Notes: a model not told the origin generated them from the letters alone. A stretch of DNA of 64,000 nt from Chitinophagaceae bacterium (GCA_016719165.1 JADKAJ010000002.1:372001-436000); one strand, 5' to 3'; counted from the stretch's first letter, positions 19,618-29,185 are shown. Numbers and translations are program-made.

Positions 19618-20787
19618 ATGAAAATAATACTGGCACCATTATTCATATGTTGTTTTCTTTTTGCAACTGCACAACCCTACAAAAAACTGCATTTTGATGC
19701 TATTTTAGTAGATACCCATAATGACATTCCCAGCACAGCGATTGAAAAAGGTCTGAGTTTTGATATGGACCTCGGCAACAAAACCAATTCTGACCTGCGG
19801 CGTATGAAAGCCGGTGGTGTTGACGTACAATTATTTTCTATCTGGTGCGATGGTAACCAGCAAAACCCTTTTGCCTGGGCCAACAGGGAAATAGATACGG
19901 TAATGGCCTGGACAAACAGGAATCCGGGGGATATGATGCAGGCTTTTTCTCCCAAAGAGATTCATACTGCTGTCAAAGAAAAAAAACTCGCTGTTATGTT
20001 TGGGGTGGAAGGCGGGCATATGATAGAGAATGACCTGAATAAATTAGTGGCATTACATAACAGGGGTGTTAAATACATGACACTGACCTGGAACAATTCC
20101 ACTGACTGGGCAACCTCTGCGCTGGATGAAACAACAAAAGGCGATTCATTAAAACACAAGGGGCTTACTGATTTTGGCAAACAGGTGGTGAAGAAGATGA
20201 ATGAACTGGGTATGCTGGTAGACCTGAGCCATACGGGTGAACAAACTTTCCGGGATGTAATGAACACCACTACAAAACCGGTACTCGTATCACATAGCTG
20301 TGTATATTCTATTTGTCCGCATAGAAGGAACCTGAAAGATGAACAGATAAAAGCGATCGGGAAAAACGGCGGGGTGATCCATATTAATTTTTACAGCGGG
20401 TTTATTGACAGTGCCTTTGAGAGAAGAAGCGAAGCATTTACTCAAAAACACAAAGCAGAAAGGGATTCTTTGCTTAAATTAAATCCTGAACCCTATTACA
20501 TGGAGGTGTATCTATTTGAAAAATATCCCGATGAGGTAAAAGCTTTACGACCACCCCTTTCAGCCGTAATTGACCACCTGGATTATATTGTAAAAATGAT
20601 TGGGGTGGACCATGTTGGCCTGGGCAGCGATTTTGATGGCGTAAACTCTTTGCCACAGCAACTGGACGATGTCACGACTTACCCCCTGATCACAAAAGAA
20701 CTGGTAAAAAGAGGATATAGTAAAAAAGAGATACGGAAAATTTTGGGCGGAAATTTTTTGCGTGTACTGGAAGCCAATTCAAAATAA
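19618..20787 (+). CDS. Membrane dipeptidase-like metallopeptidase (family M19)
   Basis: The mature protein matches renal-type dipeptidases, which hydrolyse dipeptides, often with a D-residue, using two zinc ions. Visible motifs are DTHNDIP (first metal pair), MFGVEGGH (bridging glutamate), VDLSHTGEQTF and PVLVSHS (metal histidines) and GLGSDFDGV (metal or substrate aspartate). A signal peptide (MKIILAPLFICCFLFATAQ) sends it to the periplasm or beyond. The start at 19618 gives a standard signal peptide; an ATG three codons earlier at 19609 is possible. The length of about 389 residues is normal. It is preceded by a hairpin terminator and followed after 40 bases by the FIST genes, so it is probably transcribed on its own or as the head of that run. 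Confidence 0.93.
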   Translation: MKIILAPLFICCFLFATAQPYKKLHFDAILVDTHNDIPSTAIEKGLSFDMDLGNKTNSDLRRMKAGGVDVQLFSIWCDGNQQNPFAWANREIDTVMAWTNRNPGDMMQAFSPKEIHTAVKEKKLAVMFGVEGGHMIENDLNKLVALHNRGVKYMTLTWNNSTDWATSALDETTKGDSLKHKGLTDFGKQVVKKMNELGMLVDLSHTGEQTFRDVMNTTTKPVLVSHSCVYSICPHRRNLKDEQIKAIGKNGGVIHINFYSGFIDSAFERRSEAFTQKHKAERDSLLKLNPEPYYMEVYLFEKYPDEVKALRPPLSAVIDHLDYIVKMIGVDHVGLGSDFDGVNSLPQQLDDVTTYPLITKELVKRGYSKKEIRKILGGNFLRVLEANSK

Positions 20788-20827
20788 TAAGTATATAGTG
20801 TATGTATTAAAATAGCCACATCAAATT

Positions 20828-21964
20828 ATGAAAGCAAAATCAATAAAAGGGAAATCAACTGATGAAATTAAAAAAGCTTTTGAGCAATGCAAAGCTGATG
20901 GTTTTAAACCAACCCTGGCATTAGTTTTTCTTTCAGCAATGAATGAAATAGAGGCCATCTGTTCATTACTGGATAAAGAAGGAATCAGCATTTTTGGAGC
21001 TTCAACGTTTGCAGAGTTTACCGAACAGGAAGCTGAAAATACAGGTATTGCTGTGCTGCTTCTGGATATCAACCCTGCTTATTTCAAAATTGCTTTAATA
21101 GATAATGGAGAAGGCTCAGGTTATGAAATAGGTTGCCATATCGGAGAAACAGGTACAAAGACATTTGCCAATCCTGCTTTTATTATTTCTACTGCTAATT
21201 ACAAAATTCCGGGTGCATTGATCATCCAGGGAATGATTGAAAAAGCCGGTGCAGATGCTACTATTGTTGGTGGCAAAGCCGGGGAATTGATAAATTTAGA
21301 AGGGAAGGTTTTTACCAATACTCAATCAATTGATAATGGTATCATTGCATTGATACTGGACCAGGATAAAATAACTTTAAAAGGAATCGCGGCCTCCGGC
21401 TGGAAACCAGCAGGGACTGAAAAAAAAATCACGCAATGTACAGGGCCCTGGATCTATACCATCGATGATCAACCCGCCTTTGATATTGTAAAAAAATTCC
21501 TTGGAAATGATATTGTCGAGGATAAAAATAAAGAAGGCATCGTAAAATTAAACATCATTTATCCTTTACAACTTTACCGGGAAGGAGGAAGTCCCTATAT
21601 GCTTCCCGTCTTATTTGCCAATACAGAAGATAATTCTGTCATGCTGGCTGAAGCGGTGCCGGAAGGTTCGGTATTCCGTTTTTCCATGCCACCGGATTTT
21701 GAAGTGATCGATATGGTGATAAAAAGTTCAGTGGAAGTAAAAGAAAAAGAAATGCCGGATGCAGATGCTCTCGTTATTTTTTCCTGTATTGGCCGGTTAG
21801 GATCGCTGGGACCTATGGCTTCAAAAGAAGTAGAAGGACTGGCGGCTACCTGGAACAGCCCAATGATTGGATTATATTCTCTTGGTGAATTTGGCCGGGT
21901 GGCAAATGGTCATCCAGAGTTTCATGGTACTACTGTAAGCTGGGTAGCCCTGAAAGAAAAATAA
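20828..21964 (+). CDS. FIST domain sensory protein (first of three)
   Basis: The protein consists of one FIST_N region (about 15-200) and one FIST_C region (about 210-370). Typical features are GFKPTLALVFLS near the N-terminus, the segment IFGASTFAEF, the glycine-rich IVGGKAGE, the IAASGWKPAG turn and the final IGLYSLGEFGR. FIST domains are predicted sensors of small ligands such as amino acids and normally sit in front of signalling output domains; here the domain is free-standing with no membrane segment. The N-terminal MKAKSIKGKS is shared with the next two FIST proteins. Together with the sensorless kinase at 24630, the trio could form a split ligand sensor. The ligand is unknown. Confidence 0.88.
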   Translation: MKAKSIKGKSTDEIKKAFEQCKADGFKPTLALVFLSAMNEIEAICSLLDKEGISIFGASTFAEFTEQEAENTGIAVLLLDINPAYFKIALIDNGEGSGYEIGCHIGETGTKTFANPAFIISTANYKIPGALIIQGMIEKAGADATIVGGKAGELINLEGKVFTNTQSIDNGIIALILDQDKITLKGIAASGWKPAGTEKKITQCTGPWIYTIDDQPAFDIVKKFLGNDIVEDKNKEGIVKLNIIYPLQLYREGGSPYMLPVLFANTEDNSVMLAEAVPEGSVFRFSMPPDFEVIDMVIKSSVEVKEKEMPDADALVIFSCIGRLGSLGPMASKEVEGLAATWNSPMIGLYSLGEFGRVANGHPEFHGTTVSWVALKEK

Positions 21965-22002
21965 AACCTGTTACGAAAATTTATAAACCAAAACTAAACT
22001 AT

Positions 22003-22308
22003 ATGCTAAAAGCCACAGTATTGTACGGTCATCCGACTGACCCCGAAGCGTTTGAAAAATATTATGCAGCAACACATACTCCCCTTGCATTAAAAATAAA
22101 TGGTATGGTCAAAATGGAACTCACAAAGTTTATTTCAGCCCCGGATGGAGGAAAGGCTGCTTATTACCGGATGGCAGAATTGTATTTTGCCGGCCCTGCC
22201 GAAATGCAGCAAGCAATGAGCTCACCCGAAGGACAGGCGACTGCTGCCGACCTTGCCAATTTTGCTACCGGCGGAGCAACGATGATAATCGGTGCGGTTG
22301 AAAACTAA
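22003..22308 (+). CDS. EthD family protein
   Basis: This small protein of 101 residues has the EthD pattern VLYGHPTDPEAFEKYYAATHTPLA at its N-terminus and a second half with AELYFAGPAEMQQAMSSPEG, typical of the dimeric alpha/beta-barrel (ferredoxin-like) fold. EthD proteins act beside ether-degrading or polyketide-modifying enzymes, but most are of unknown role. It lies between the first and second FIST genes in the same orientation, with gaps of 38 and 20 bases, so co-transcription is likely. No enzyme partner is nearby, and a function in ligand handling for the FIST sensors is only a guess. Confidence 0.85.
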   Translation: MLKATVLYGHPTDPEAFEKYYAATHTPLALKINGMVKMELTKFISAPDGGKAAYYRMAELYFAGPAEMQQAMSSPEGQATAADLANFATGGATMIIGAVEN

Positions 22309-22328
22309 TTTTCATAAACAAATTCTCA

Positions 22329-23468
22329 ATGAGAGCAAAATCAATCAAAGGAAAGTCGTCGGAAGAAATCCAATCAGCTTTGCAACAAAGCATGACAGAT
22401 GGGTTCAAACCAACGTTGGCAATCGCTTTTATCTCTGTTAAACAAGACAGGAAAGCTATCTGTAAACTGCTGGATGAAAAAAGCATTGCCATTTTCGGAG
22501 CCACCACCAATGGTGAATTCATTGATGAGAATCATTCTAAAAATTCAGCAGCTATTCTTCTGTTGGATATGAACCCTGATCATTTCCGTGTTTTGTTTGC
22601 TGAATACCCCGAGAAAAACTACCGGGAAGTTGCGGCAGGGATCGCTAAAACCACAAAACAATTATTTGCAAACCCTGCATTCCTGCTCTCTGGAAGTCAT
22701 ATGGAAACAGATGCAGAACAATTGCTCTTCGGTTTTGAAGAGGTGGTAGGAAAGCAGGTGAATGTTTTTGGTGGCATGGCCGGTGATGATTATGCATTCA
22801 AACAACAATATGTTTTTACCAATAATAAGGAAAGTAACCGGGGTATGGTAGTATTGGCAGTGGATGAAGATAAAATTATGATCAGGGGAAAAGCTACCTG
22901 CGGCTGGAAAGCAGTAGGCACTGAAAGAATTGTGACGAAAAGTGAGGGCAACCATGTCTACACAGTTGATAATATCCCTGTACTGGACTTAACGATAAAA
23001 TATGGTGGCCTTGAAAACATAAAAGAGAAAGACCCCGAAGTAGCGATGGAGATAGCAGTAAATTTTCCATTACAATTACAACGGGAATTCGGTGACCCGG
23101 TCATGAGGCCCGGTTTGCTGGTGGATTGGAATGATCATTCATTTTATTGCAGCGGTTCAGTACCACAAGGTTCAAAGGTCCGCTTTTCTATTCCTCCTGA
23201 TTTTGATGTAATGGAAAAAGTGATAACAGGTGTGCAAGCTTTGAAAGCTGCTGAAATGCCTGAAGCAGATGCGGTGGTCGTTTTCAGTTGTGCAGGAAGA
23301 ATTCTGGCATTAGGTCCGTTGATGAACCAGGAAATTGAAGGAATAAAAAATGTATGGAATGCCCCGATGGCCGGCATGTTTTCCAATGCAGAGCTGGCAA
23401 GGGCTACCGGTGGAAACCTGGAAATGCATAATTGTACTACCTGTTGTGTGGCATTAAAAGAAAAATAA
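22329..23468 (+). CDS. FIST domain sensory protein (second of three)
   Basis: This 379-residue paralogue has the same FIST_N/FIST_C layout as its neighbours: MRAKSIKGKSSEEIQ at the start, IAIFGATTNGEF, VFGGMAGDDY, GKATCGWKAVGTER, VRFSIPPDFDVM and the C-terminal MAGMFSNAELAR. It is closer to the third FIST protein than to the first; both have the GDDY/GDDM turn and CGW in place of SGW. No transmembrane or output domain is present. Its stop shares one base with the next start (TAATG), which indicates translational coupling and argues for equal production of the second and third sensors. Confidence 0.88.
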   Translation: MRAKSIKGKSSEEIQSALQQSMTDGFKPTLAIAFISVKQDRKAICKLLDEKSIAIFGATTNGEFIDENHSKNSAAILLLDMNPDHFRVLFAEYPEKNYREVAAGIAKTTKQLFANPAFLLSGSHMETDAEQLLFGFEEVVGKQVNVFGGMAGDDYAFKQQYVFTNNKESNRGMVVLAVDEDKIMIRGKATCGWKAVGTERIVTKSEGNHVYTVDNIPVLDLTIKYGGLENIKEKDPEVAMEIAVNFPLQLQREFGDPVMRPGLLVDWNDHSFYCSGSVPQGSKVRFSIPPDFDVMEKVITGVQALKAAEMPEADAVVVFSCAGRILALGPLMNQEIEGIKNVWNAPMAGMFSNAELARATGGNLEMHNCTTCCVALKEK

Positions 23469-24628
23469 TGAAAGCAAAATCAATCAAAGGAAAATCAACT
23501 GAAGAAATTCAATCAGGGTTGCGGGAAAGCATGGCCGATGGATTCAAGCCAACTATAGCCATTGTATTCATATCTGTTAAACAGGACAGAGAAGCTATTT
23601 CCGGATTATTGGAGGAAAAAGGCATACAGATATTTGGCGCTACCACTGCAGGCGAATTTATTGATGGCGAAATGGAAGGAGGCAGTATTGTTATGCTATT
23701 GCTCGACATGAATCCGGCTTATTTTAAATTGGAATTTCTTGAAACAAGCCAGGATACCGCCTTTGAAGACGCAATCAAACACGGCAATACCGGAAAAGAA
23801 ACCTTTACCAACCCTGCGTTTATTATAGCAAACAGTGGCGTAACCTTAGATGGTGAACCATTTGTTGAAGGTATTATACAAGGTTTTGGAAAACATCCTT
23901 CGTCGGAAGATGGGGAAGTAACCATATTTGGAGGTAAGGCAGGAGATGATATGGCACTTGAGTCAACATTTGTTTTTACCAACGGGAAAAGTAGTGATTG
24001 TGCATTAATAGCACTCCTTATTGATGAATCTAAAATAGATGTTAATGGTATAGCTACTTGTGGCTGGCAAGCCATTGGCACTTCAAAAACAGTTACTAAA
24101 AGCGAAGGCAGTATTGTATATACCATCGATGATAAACCGGCATTGGATATGTTGATGAATTATCTTGGTGTAGAGATAAAGCCGGATGGCAAAAGGGAAA
24201 TCGTAACCTTTCTAAGCTCCTGGTATTATCCATTGCAAGTGGAACGGGAAAAAACAGATCCTGTAATACGTACAGCTATGTTTGCCAATAGCGAAGAACG
24301 TTCACTTATTTGTTCCGGCAAAGTGCCGCAAGGGTCAAAAATAAAATTTTCGATGCCGCCTGATTTTGATTCAATCGACACGGTTGTTCAAGAATGCAGG
24401 AGCATTAAGGATAAAGCGCAGCAAGCCGATGCTTTGATCATGTTTTCATGCGTTAGCAGATATTTATCGTTTGGGGTTGTAATGAAAGAGGAGATAGAGC
24501 AGGTACAAAAAATCTGGGATGCACCCATGGCAGGCTTTTTTTCCTATGGCGAATATGGAAAATCAAAAACCGGTAAATATGATTATCATAATAATACATG
24601 CTGTCTGGTAACATTAAAAGAAAAATAA
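23468..24628 (+). CDS. FIST domain sensory protein (third of three)
   Basis: The protein is 386 residues long from the ATG that overlaps the previous stop. An in-frame ATG 36 bases upstream lies inside the preceding gene, and the shared N-terminus MKAKSIKGKS supports the later start. The FIST_N/FIST_C motifs IQIFGATTAGEFID, IFGGKAGDDMA, GIATCGWQAIG and MAGFFSYGEYGK are visible. The gene ends one base before the start of the sensorless kinase at 24630. That spacing is the best contextual evidence that the FIST proteins feed this kinase. The ligand is not predictable from sequence. Confidence 0.88.
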   Translation: MKAKSIKGKSTEEIQSGLRESMADGFKPTIAIVFISVKQDREAISGLLEEKGIQIFGATTAGEFIDGEMEGGSIVMLLLDMNPAYFKLEFLETSQDTAFEDAIKHGNTGKETFTNPAFIIANSGVTLDGEPFVEGIIQGFGKHPSSEDGEVTIFGGKAGDDMALESTFVFTNGKSSDCALIALLIDESKIDVNGIATCGWQAIGTSKTVTKSEGSIVYTIDDKPALDMLMNYLGVEIKPDGKREIVTFLSSWYYPLQVEREKTDPVIRTAMFANSEERSLICSGKVPQGSKIKFSMPPDFDSIDTVVQECRSIKDKAQQADALIMFSCVSRYLSFGVVMKEEIEQVQKIWDAPMAGFFSYGEYGKSKTGKYDYHNNTCCLVTLKEK

Positions 24629-24629
24629 A

Positions 24630-25667
24630 ATGAATCCGCATTTGCAAAACATATTAAATTTTATTCAGCAGGATGAAAACCTGACTGCTGAACAAAAAAA
24701 TGCAATTACAAAATCGTTGAAAGATGCTGATAAAGAATTAGAGATAACAGCTTTTAAATTAGACAGAACCGAAAAAGTAAAAAGAACAACGGCTATTTTA
24801 TTAGAAGAAACCATTGAAGAGCTGGAACAAAAGAGAAAAGCCATTGAAGAAACAAATTCGGCTTTGCAAAAATCACTGGAAGAATTAAAAGCAGCACAGG
24901 CACAATTGATCCAATCAGAAAAAATGGCTTCACTCGGAGAACTTACTGCAGGCATAGCCCATGAAATTCAAAACCCGTTAAACTTCGTTAATAATTTTTC
25001 GGATGTAAGTACGGAGCTGGTAGATGAAATGAACGAAGAAATAGATAAAGGCAACCTGGAAGATGCAAAGCAGATAGCACAGGACCTGAAACAGAATCTC
25101 GAAAAAATAAATCATCATGGCAAACGGGCCGGCGATATCGTAAAAGGAATGTTACAACACAGCCGCAGCAGCAGCGGGCAGAAAGAACTGACAGATATCA
25201 ATGCCCTTGCCGATGAGTATTTACGATTAGCCTATCATGGTTTGCGGGCCAAAGACAAAACCTTTAATGCCGCCATGAAAACCGATTTTGATGAAACTAT
25301 CGGGTTGATAAAAATAATACCGCAGGATATCGGCCGTGTGGTACTCAATCTTATCACCAATGCTTTTTATGCAGTTACGGAAAGAAAAAAACTGCAACCG
25401 GAAGGCTATGAACCTGTGGTAGCTGTTGGCACAAAAAAAGAGGCAGGTAAGGTGGAGATATGCGTCAGTGACAACGGAACTGGTATACCGCAAAAAGTAA
25501 TGGATAAGATTTTTCAACCCTTCTTTACCACCAAACCCACCGGGCAGGGAACAGGTTTGGGATTGAGTTTGAGTTATGATATTGTAAAAGCACATGGTGG
25601 CGAATTGAAAGTGGAAACAAAGGAAGGTGAAGGAAGTGAGTTTATTATTCAATTACCGACTAATTAA
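24630..25667 (+). CDS. Soluble histidine kinase without a sensor domain, linked to FIST genes
   Basis: This is the shortest kinase of the window, 345 residues. An N-terminal helical region of about 95 residues, with a predicted coiled coil (TIEELEQKRKAIEETNSALQ), runs directly into HisKA with predicted His111 and then HATPase_c (DIGRVVLNLITNAFYAV, DNGTGIP, FQPFFTTKP, GQGTGLGLS). It has no signal peptide, membrane helix, GAF, PAS or TPR part, so its input must come from a partner protein; the three FIST sensors directly upstream are the obvious candidates. It also lacks the Lys/Glu-rich insertion between the N and G1 boxes that the other kinases carry, so it may be the least altered copy. The next kinase starts 4 bases after its stop. 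Confidence 0.92.
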   Translation: MNPHLQNILNFIQQDENLTAEQKNAITKSLKDADKELEITAFKLDRTEKVKRTTAILLEETIEELEQKRKAIEETNSALQKSLEELKAAQAQLIQSEKMASLGELTAGIAHEIQNPLNFVNNFSDVSTELVDEMNEEIDKGNLEDAKQIAQDLKQNLEKINHHGKRAGDIVKGMLQHSRSSSGQKELTDINALADEYLRLAYHGLRAKDKTFNAAMKTDFDETIGLIKIIPQDIGRVVLNLITNAFYAVTERKKLQPEGYEPVVAVGTKKEAGKVEICVSDNGTGIPQKVMDKIFQPFFTTKPTGQGTGLGLSLSYDIVKAHGGELKVETKEGEGSEFIIQLPTN

Positions 25668-25671
25668 AAAA

Positions 25672-27741
25672 ATGAAAATCTTTTTAAAAATAATTTCATT
25701 ATGCTTATTGCCATCATTAATTGCCGGGCAACAGGAAAACCCATATTTGAGTAGTTTATACAGATCTCTATCCGATGCGACAAGCGATACTGCCCGAATG
25801 AAAGTCTGTAGTAACCTCGGATCCTATTATCTTCTTGAAGATCGTGATAGTGCAGGTTTTTATCTTGAAAAAGCCTTGCCTATTGCTGTCAGCTTAAATC
25901 TAAAGTTAGACGAAGCCTCTATATTGAACAAAATGGGGATTATCCTGATGCAACAGGAAAAGTTTTCAAAGTCATTGGAATTCTATTTAAAAGCGATACA
26001 TATTGCAAAAGACCCCTCTATTGAAAAAACCATCTGGGACTTGTCGCCGGGCCAAAGCCCAATGAATGCACGAATGCTCGAGCTGAGCAGAAGCTACGAT
26101 TTTATAGGATTGCTAAATGCGTATACCGGAAACTGGAGTGAGAACATAAAAAATCAATTGAAAAATTATCGGGAAGCCGAAAGATATGCCAATGCAGCCG
26201 GGAACAGAGGACAGATTGCATCTATAACTTTTCACATGGGTATTTCTTATATGAATGATGGGAAATTAGATTCTGCACTCCTATTTATCAAAAAGGCCCA
26301 ATCAGAATTTTCAGAGTTGAAAGATCCGCAATTAGGTCGATCATTAATATACCTAGGTGAAACCTATGAGAGGATGGGAAATTTTGATTTGGCCGCTAAA
26401 ACAATGTTGCAGGCATTGGCGCTTTTAAATCAGACAAATGATTACGTACATAGAGGGCTTGGATGTATTTCATTAAGTCGTGTATATGTAAGTTTAAAAA
26501 AAATTGACTCCGCTTTGTATTATGCAAAAGAAAGCTTGAAAATTTTTGAAAAGCGTAAAGACCCGGCGTGGAAAAGAGATGCCTATAACCTGCTTGCTTC
26601 CTGTTATGATCACCTGAACAAAACCGATAGTGCTACCGTGTATTTAAAATTGGCTAAATCATTAAGTGATAGTCTAAGTGTAGAAGAGCGAAAAAATCTT
26701 CTTGCATTTCAGGACGTTGTTGTCGATGAGCAGGTAAAGTTGGAAAAACTGGAGAAAGAAAAAATACAAACAAAGAGTAAAATCAGAACATATAGTATGA
26801 TTGCAGGTCTTGCAATTCTTTCGCTGATAGGTCTTATATTGTACCGTAACAACAAAAAAGAAAAGAAAGCCAAAAGAGTTTTGGAAAAAACGTTGAAGGA
26901 ACTAAAATCTACGCAAACTCAACTCATCCAATCAGAAAAAATGGCTTCACTGGGTGAACTCACCGCCGGTATTGCACATGAAATACAAAACCCGTTGAAC
27001 TTCGTCAATAATTTTTCGGAAGTAAGCAGTGAATTGCTGGAAGAAATGAAGCAGGGAATTGATAAAGGTGACCTGGAGGAAGTTAATGCCCTTGCAGATG
27101 ATGTACAACAAAACATGAAAAAAATACTTCATCATGGTAAACGGGCAGATGGAATAGTAAAAGGCATGCTGCAGCATAGCCGCAGCAGTAGCAGTATAAA
27201 AGAACCCACCGATATCAATGCCCTGGCAGATGAATATTTACGGCTAACGTATCACGGCTTAAGAGCCAAAGACAAATCATTTAATGCCACTATCAAAACA
27301 GATTTTGATGTTACTATTGGAAATATTAATATCATTCCGCAGGATATTGGAAGGGTAATATTAAATTTACTCACCAATGCTTTTTATGCCTGCACAGAGC
27401 GACACCGAACTGTGGTGGATGAAGAGCGAAAGACAGAAAGCGGAAAGCTGAATGCTTCGGCAAGCGCAACAGGACAGCCGTACGAGCCAACTGTTTCAGT
27501 AAGAACAAAAAAGGTTGGGAATACGGTGGAAATAGAAATTGCAGACAATGGCAACGGTATTCCAAAAAAAGTATTGGATAAAATATTTCAGCCTTTCTTT
27601 ACCACCAAACCAACGGGACAGGGAACGGGATTAGGATTATCTTTAAGCTACGACATTGTTACCAAGGGTCATGGAGGGGAGCTGAAAGCAGCAACAAAGG
27701 AAGGTGAAGGCAGCCGTTTCACTATTATTTTACCAGCATAA
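25672..27741 (+). CDS. TPR-type membrane sensor histidine kinase
   Basis: From the ATG at 25672 the protein is 689 residues: signal peptide (MKIFLKIISLCLLPSLIAG), periplasmic TPR region (about 25-350), membrane helix at about 372-392 (MIAGLAILSLIGLILY), coiled coil, HisKA with predicted His436 and HATPase_c. An in-frame ATG at 25627 lies inside the previous kinase gene and would spoil the signal peptide, so the later start is chosen. The loop between the N and G1 boxes carries the longest insertion of the set (about 25 residues, including KTESGKLNASASATGQPYEP). The G2 region reads SYDIVTKGHGGEL, with extra residues compared with its paralogues. It is followed after 16 bases by a receiver gene, which makes that receiver its likely partner. 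Confidence 0.92.
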   Translation: MKIFLKIISLCLLPSLIAGQQENPYLSSLYRSLSDATSDTARMKVCSNLGSYYLLEDRDSAGFYLEKALPIAVSLNLKLDEASILNKMGIILMQQEKFSKSLEFYLKAIHIAKDPSIEKTIWDLSPGQSPMNARMLELSRSYDFIGLLNAYTGNWSENIKNQLKNYREAERYANAAGNRGQIASITFHMGISYMNDGKLDSALLFIKKAQSEFSELKDPQLGRSLIYLGETYERMGNFDLAAKTMLQALALLNQTNDYVHRGLGCISLSRVYVSLKKIDSALYYAKESLKIFEKRKDPAWKRDAYNLLASCYDHLNKTDSATVYLKLAKSLSDSLSVEERKNLLAFQDVVVDEQVKLEKLEKEKIQTKSKIRTYSMIAGLAILSLIGLILYRNNKKEKKAKRVLEKTLKELKSTQTQLIQSEKMASLGELTAGIAHEIQNPLNFVNNFSEVSSELLEEMKQGIDKGDLEEVNALADDVQQNMKKILHHGKRADGIVKGMLQHSRSSSSIKEPTDINALADEYLRLTYHGLRAKDKSFNATIKTDFDVTIGNINIIPQDIGRVILNLLTNAFYACTERHRTVVDEERKTESGKLNASASATGQPYEPTVSVRTKKVGNTVEIEIADNGNGIPKKVLDKIFQPFFTTKPTGQGTGLGLSLSYDIVTKGHGGELKAATKEGEGSRFTIILPA

Positions 27742-27757
27742 AAATTAAATTTAATCT

Positions 27758-28135
27758 ATGAAGGTTCTAGTTGTTGATGACGAAAAAGATGTGCAGGTGC
27801 TGTTTGAACAGCGCTTCAGAAAAGAGATAAAAAGTGGTGAAATGATGCTTTCTTTTGCCTTTTCCGGTGAAGAAGCATTGCAGTACATGAAAGCCAACGA
27901 ACATGAGGCCGTATTAATTCTTTCGGATATTAATATGCCTGGTATGAGCGGCCTTGAACTGCTGCAGCATATAAAAGAAAAATATGAAAAGCCACCACCG
28001 GTTGTGATGATGATCACTGCCTATGGTGATGACGAGAACTATAACCAGGCGATGAAACTGGGTGCTGATGATTTTCTGACCAAACCGGTTGATTTTAATT
28101 CCCTGAAAGAAAAACTTAAAACCAGGATTGCATGA
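27758..28135 (+). CDS. Single-domain response regulator (CheY-like receiver)
   Basis: The 125-residue protein is one receiver domain. The acidic pair is in VVDDEKD, the phospho-acceptor is Asp57 in LSDINMPGMSG, the switch Thr is in MMITAYG and the conserved Lys is in DFLTKPVDF. There is no output domain, so it probably works as a phosphate shuttle or by protein contact. It lies 16 bases after a TPR kinase and overlaps the next gene by four bases (ATGA). It is one of only two receivers available locally for seven kinases. Confidence 0.94.
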   Translation: MKVLVVDDEKDVQVLFEQRFRKEIKSGEMMLSFAFSGEEALQYMKANEHEAVLILSDINMPGMSGLELLQHIKEKYEKPPPVVMMITAYGDDENYNQAMKLGADDFLTKPVDFNSLKEKLKTRIA

Positions 28136-29163
28136 GAAAAATTTTAGTGGCTGATGATGAGGCAGATCTGGAAATACTTATCCGGCAGAAGTTTCGCCAG
28201 AAAATAAGAGAGCAGCAGTACGAATTTGTTTTTGCGATCAATGGCCAGGATGCACTGGAAAAGATGCAACTGCATCCCGATGTATCCATCGTTTTGAGCG
28301 ATATTAATATGCCGGAAATGGATGGCCTGACCCTGCTTACCCGGTTGGGTGAATCCAACCCGCTTACCAAAACCGTGATGGTGTCTGCATATGGCGATAT
28401 GGATAATATCCGGACCGCCATGAACCGGGGTGCTTTTGATTTTGTGACCAAACCAGTGAATTTTGAGGACCTGGAGCTGACCATGGAAAAAACGATCCGC
28501 CATGTAGACCAGATGAAGGAAACATTACAGGCCATCAAAGAAAATAATATACTGAAAATGTATGTGGATGAAAATGTGCTGAGCTTTATGGGCAGCCGTG
28601 AATATGAAGCATCCCTGATGGCTAATGAGACAGTGGAAGCCACTGTAGTGTTTATTGACATCTGCAGTTTTACTGCCATCAGCGAGACAGAAAAACCGGA
28701 TACTGTTGTGTCTTTATTAAATACCTATTTCGATCTGATGGTAAAAGAAATCATTGCGCAGCAAGGCATCATTGATAAGTTTATCGGCGATTGTGTAATG
28801 GCTGTATTTAAGGGACCCTTTCATTTAGACCGCGCCATTGATGCCTCCCTGGCCATCAGGAATACCATTGATGCATTACCGGCTAACAATAATTTTTCGC
28901 CTAAAGTATCTATTGGTATCAACAGCGGTGAAATGATCTCCGGTAATATCGGTTCTGCTACTTTACGCAGATTGGATTATACGGTGATCGGCGATACAGT
29001 AAATACGGCACAACGTTTACAGAGTATTGCCACGCAAGGTCAGATCCTGATTACAGAAGCCTGCTATGAAAAAGTTAAACAATCATTCCATTGCAACAAG
29101 ATTGGTTCAGCCAGCCTGAAAAATAAAGCACAGGAAATGATGCTGTATGAAGTGCTGAATTAA
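28132..29163 (+). CDS. Response regulator with class III adenylate cyclase output
   Basis: Residues about 1-120 form a receiver (VADDEAD, phospho-acceptor Asp57 in LSDINMPEMDG, MVSAYG, FVTKPVNF). After a helical linker, residues about 165-340 form a class III nucleotidyl cyclase. The two metal-binding aspartates are Asp176 (FIDICSF) and Asp220 (GDCVMAVF), the adenine-selecting pair is Lys216 and Asp282, and the transition-state residues are Asn291 and Arg295 in NTAQR. All are present, so an active adenylate cyclase making cAMP in response to phosphorylation is the best reading. Its start overlaps the receiver gene before it. It would turn the output of the local kinases into a second messenger. 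No cAMP-binding regulator is in the window. Confidence 0.93.
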   Translation: MRKILVADDEADLEILIRQKFRQKIREQQYEFVFAINGQDALEKMQLHPDVSIVLSDINMPEMDGLTLLTRLGESNPLTKTVMVSAYGDMDNIRTAMNRGAFDFVTKPVNFEDLELTMEKTIRHVDQMKETLQAIKENNILKMYVDENVLSFMGSREYEASLMANETVEATVVFIDICSFTAISETEKPDTVVSLLNTYFDLMVKEIIAQQGIIDKFIGDCVMAVFKGPFHLDRAIDASLAIRNTIDALPANNNFSPKVSIGINSGEMISGNIGSATLRRLDYTVIGDTVNTAQRLQSIATQGQILITEACYEKVKQSFHCNKIGSASLKNKAQEMMLYEVLN

Positions 29164-29185
29164 CCTATATTAAAAAACCGGAACC

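Noticed and set aside
28116..28679. Antisense frame of 187 codons inside the receiver-cyclase gene
   Set aside because: It fully overlaps a receiver and cyclase with intact catalytic residues, and its product is a serine-rich shadow.
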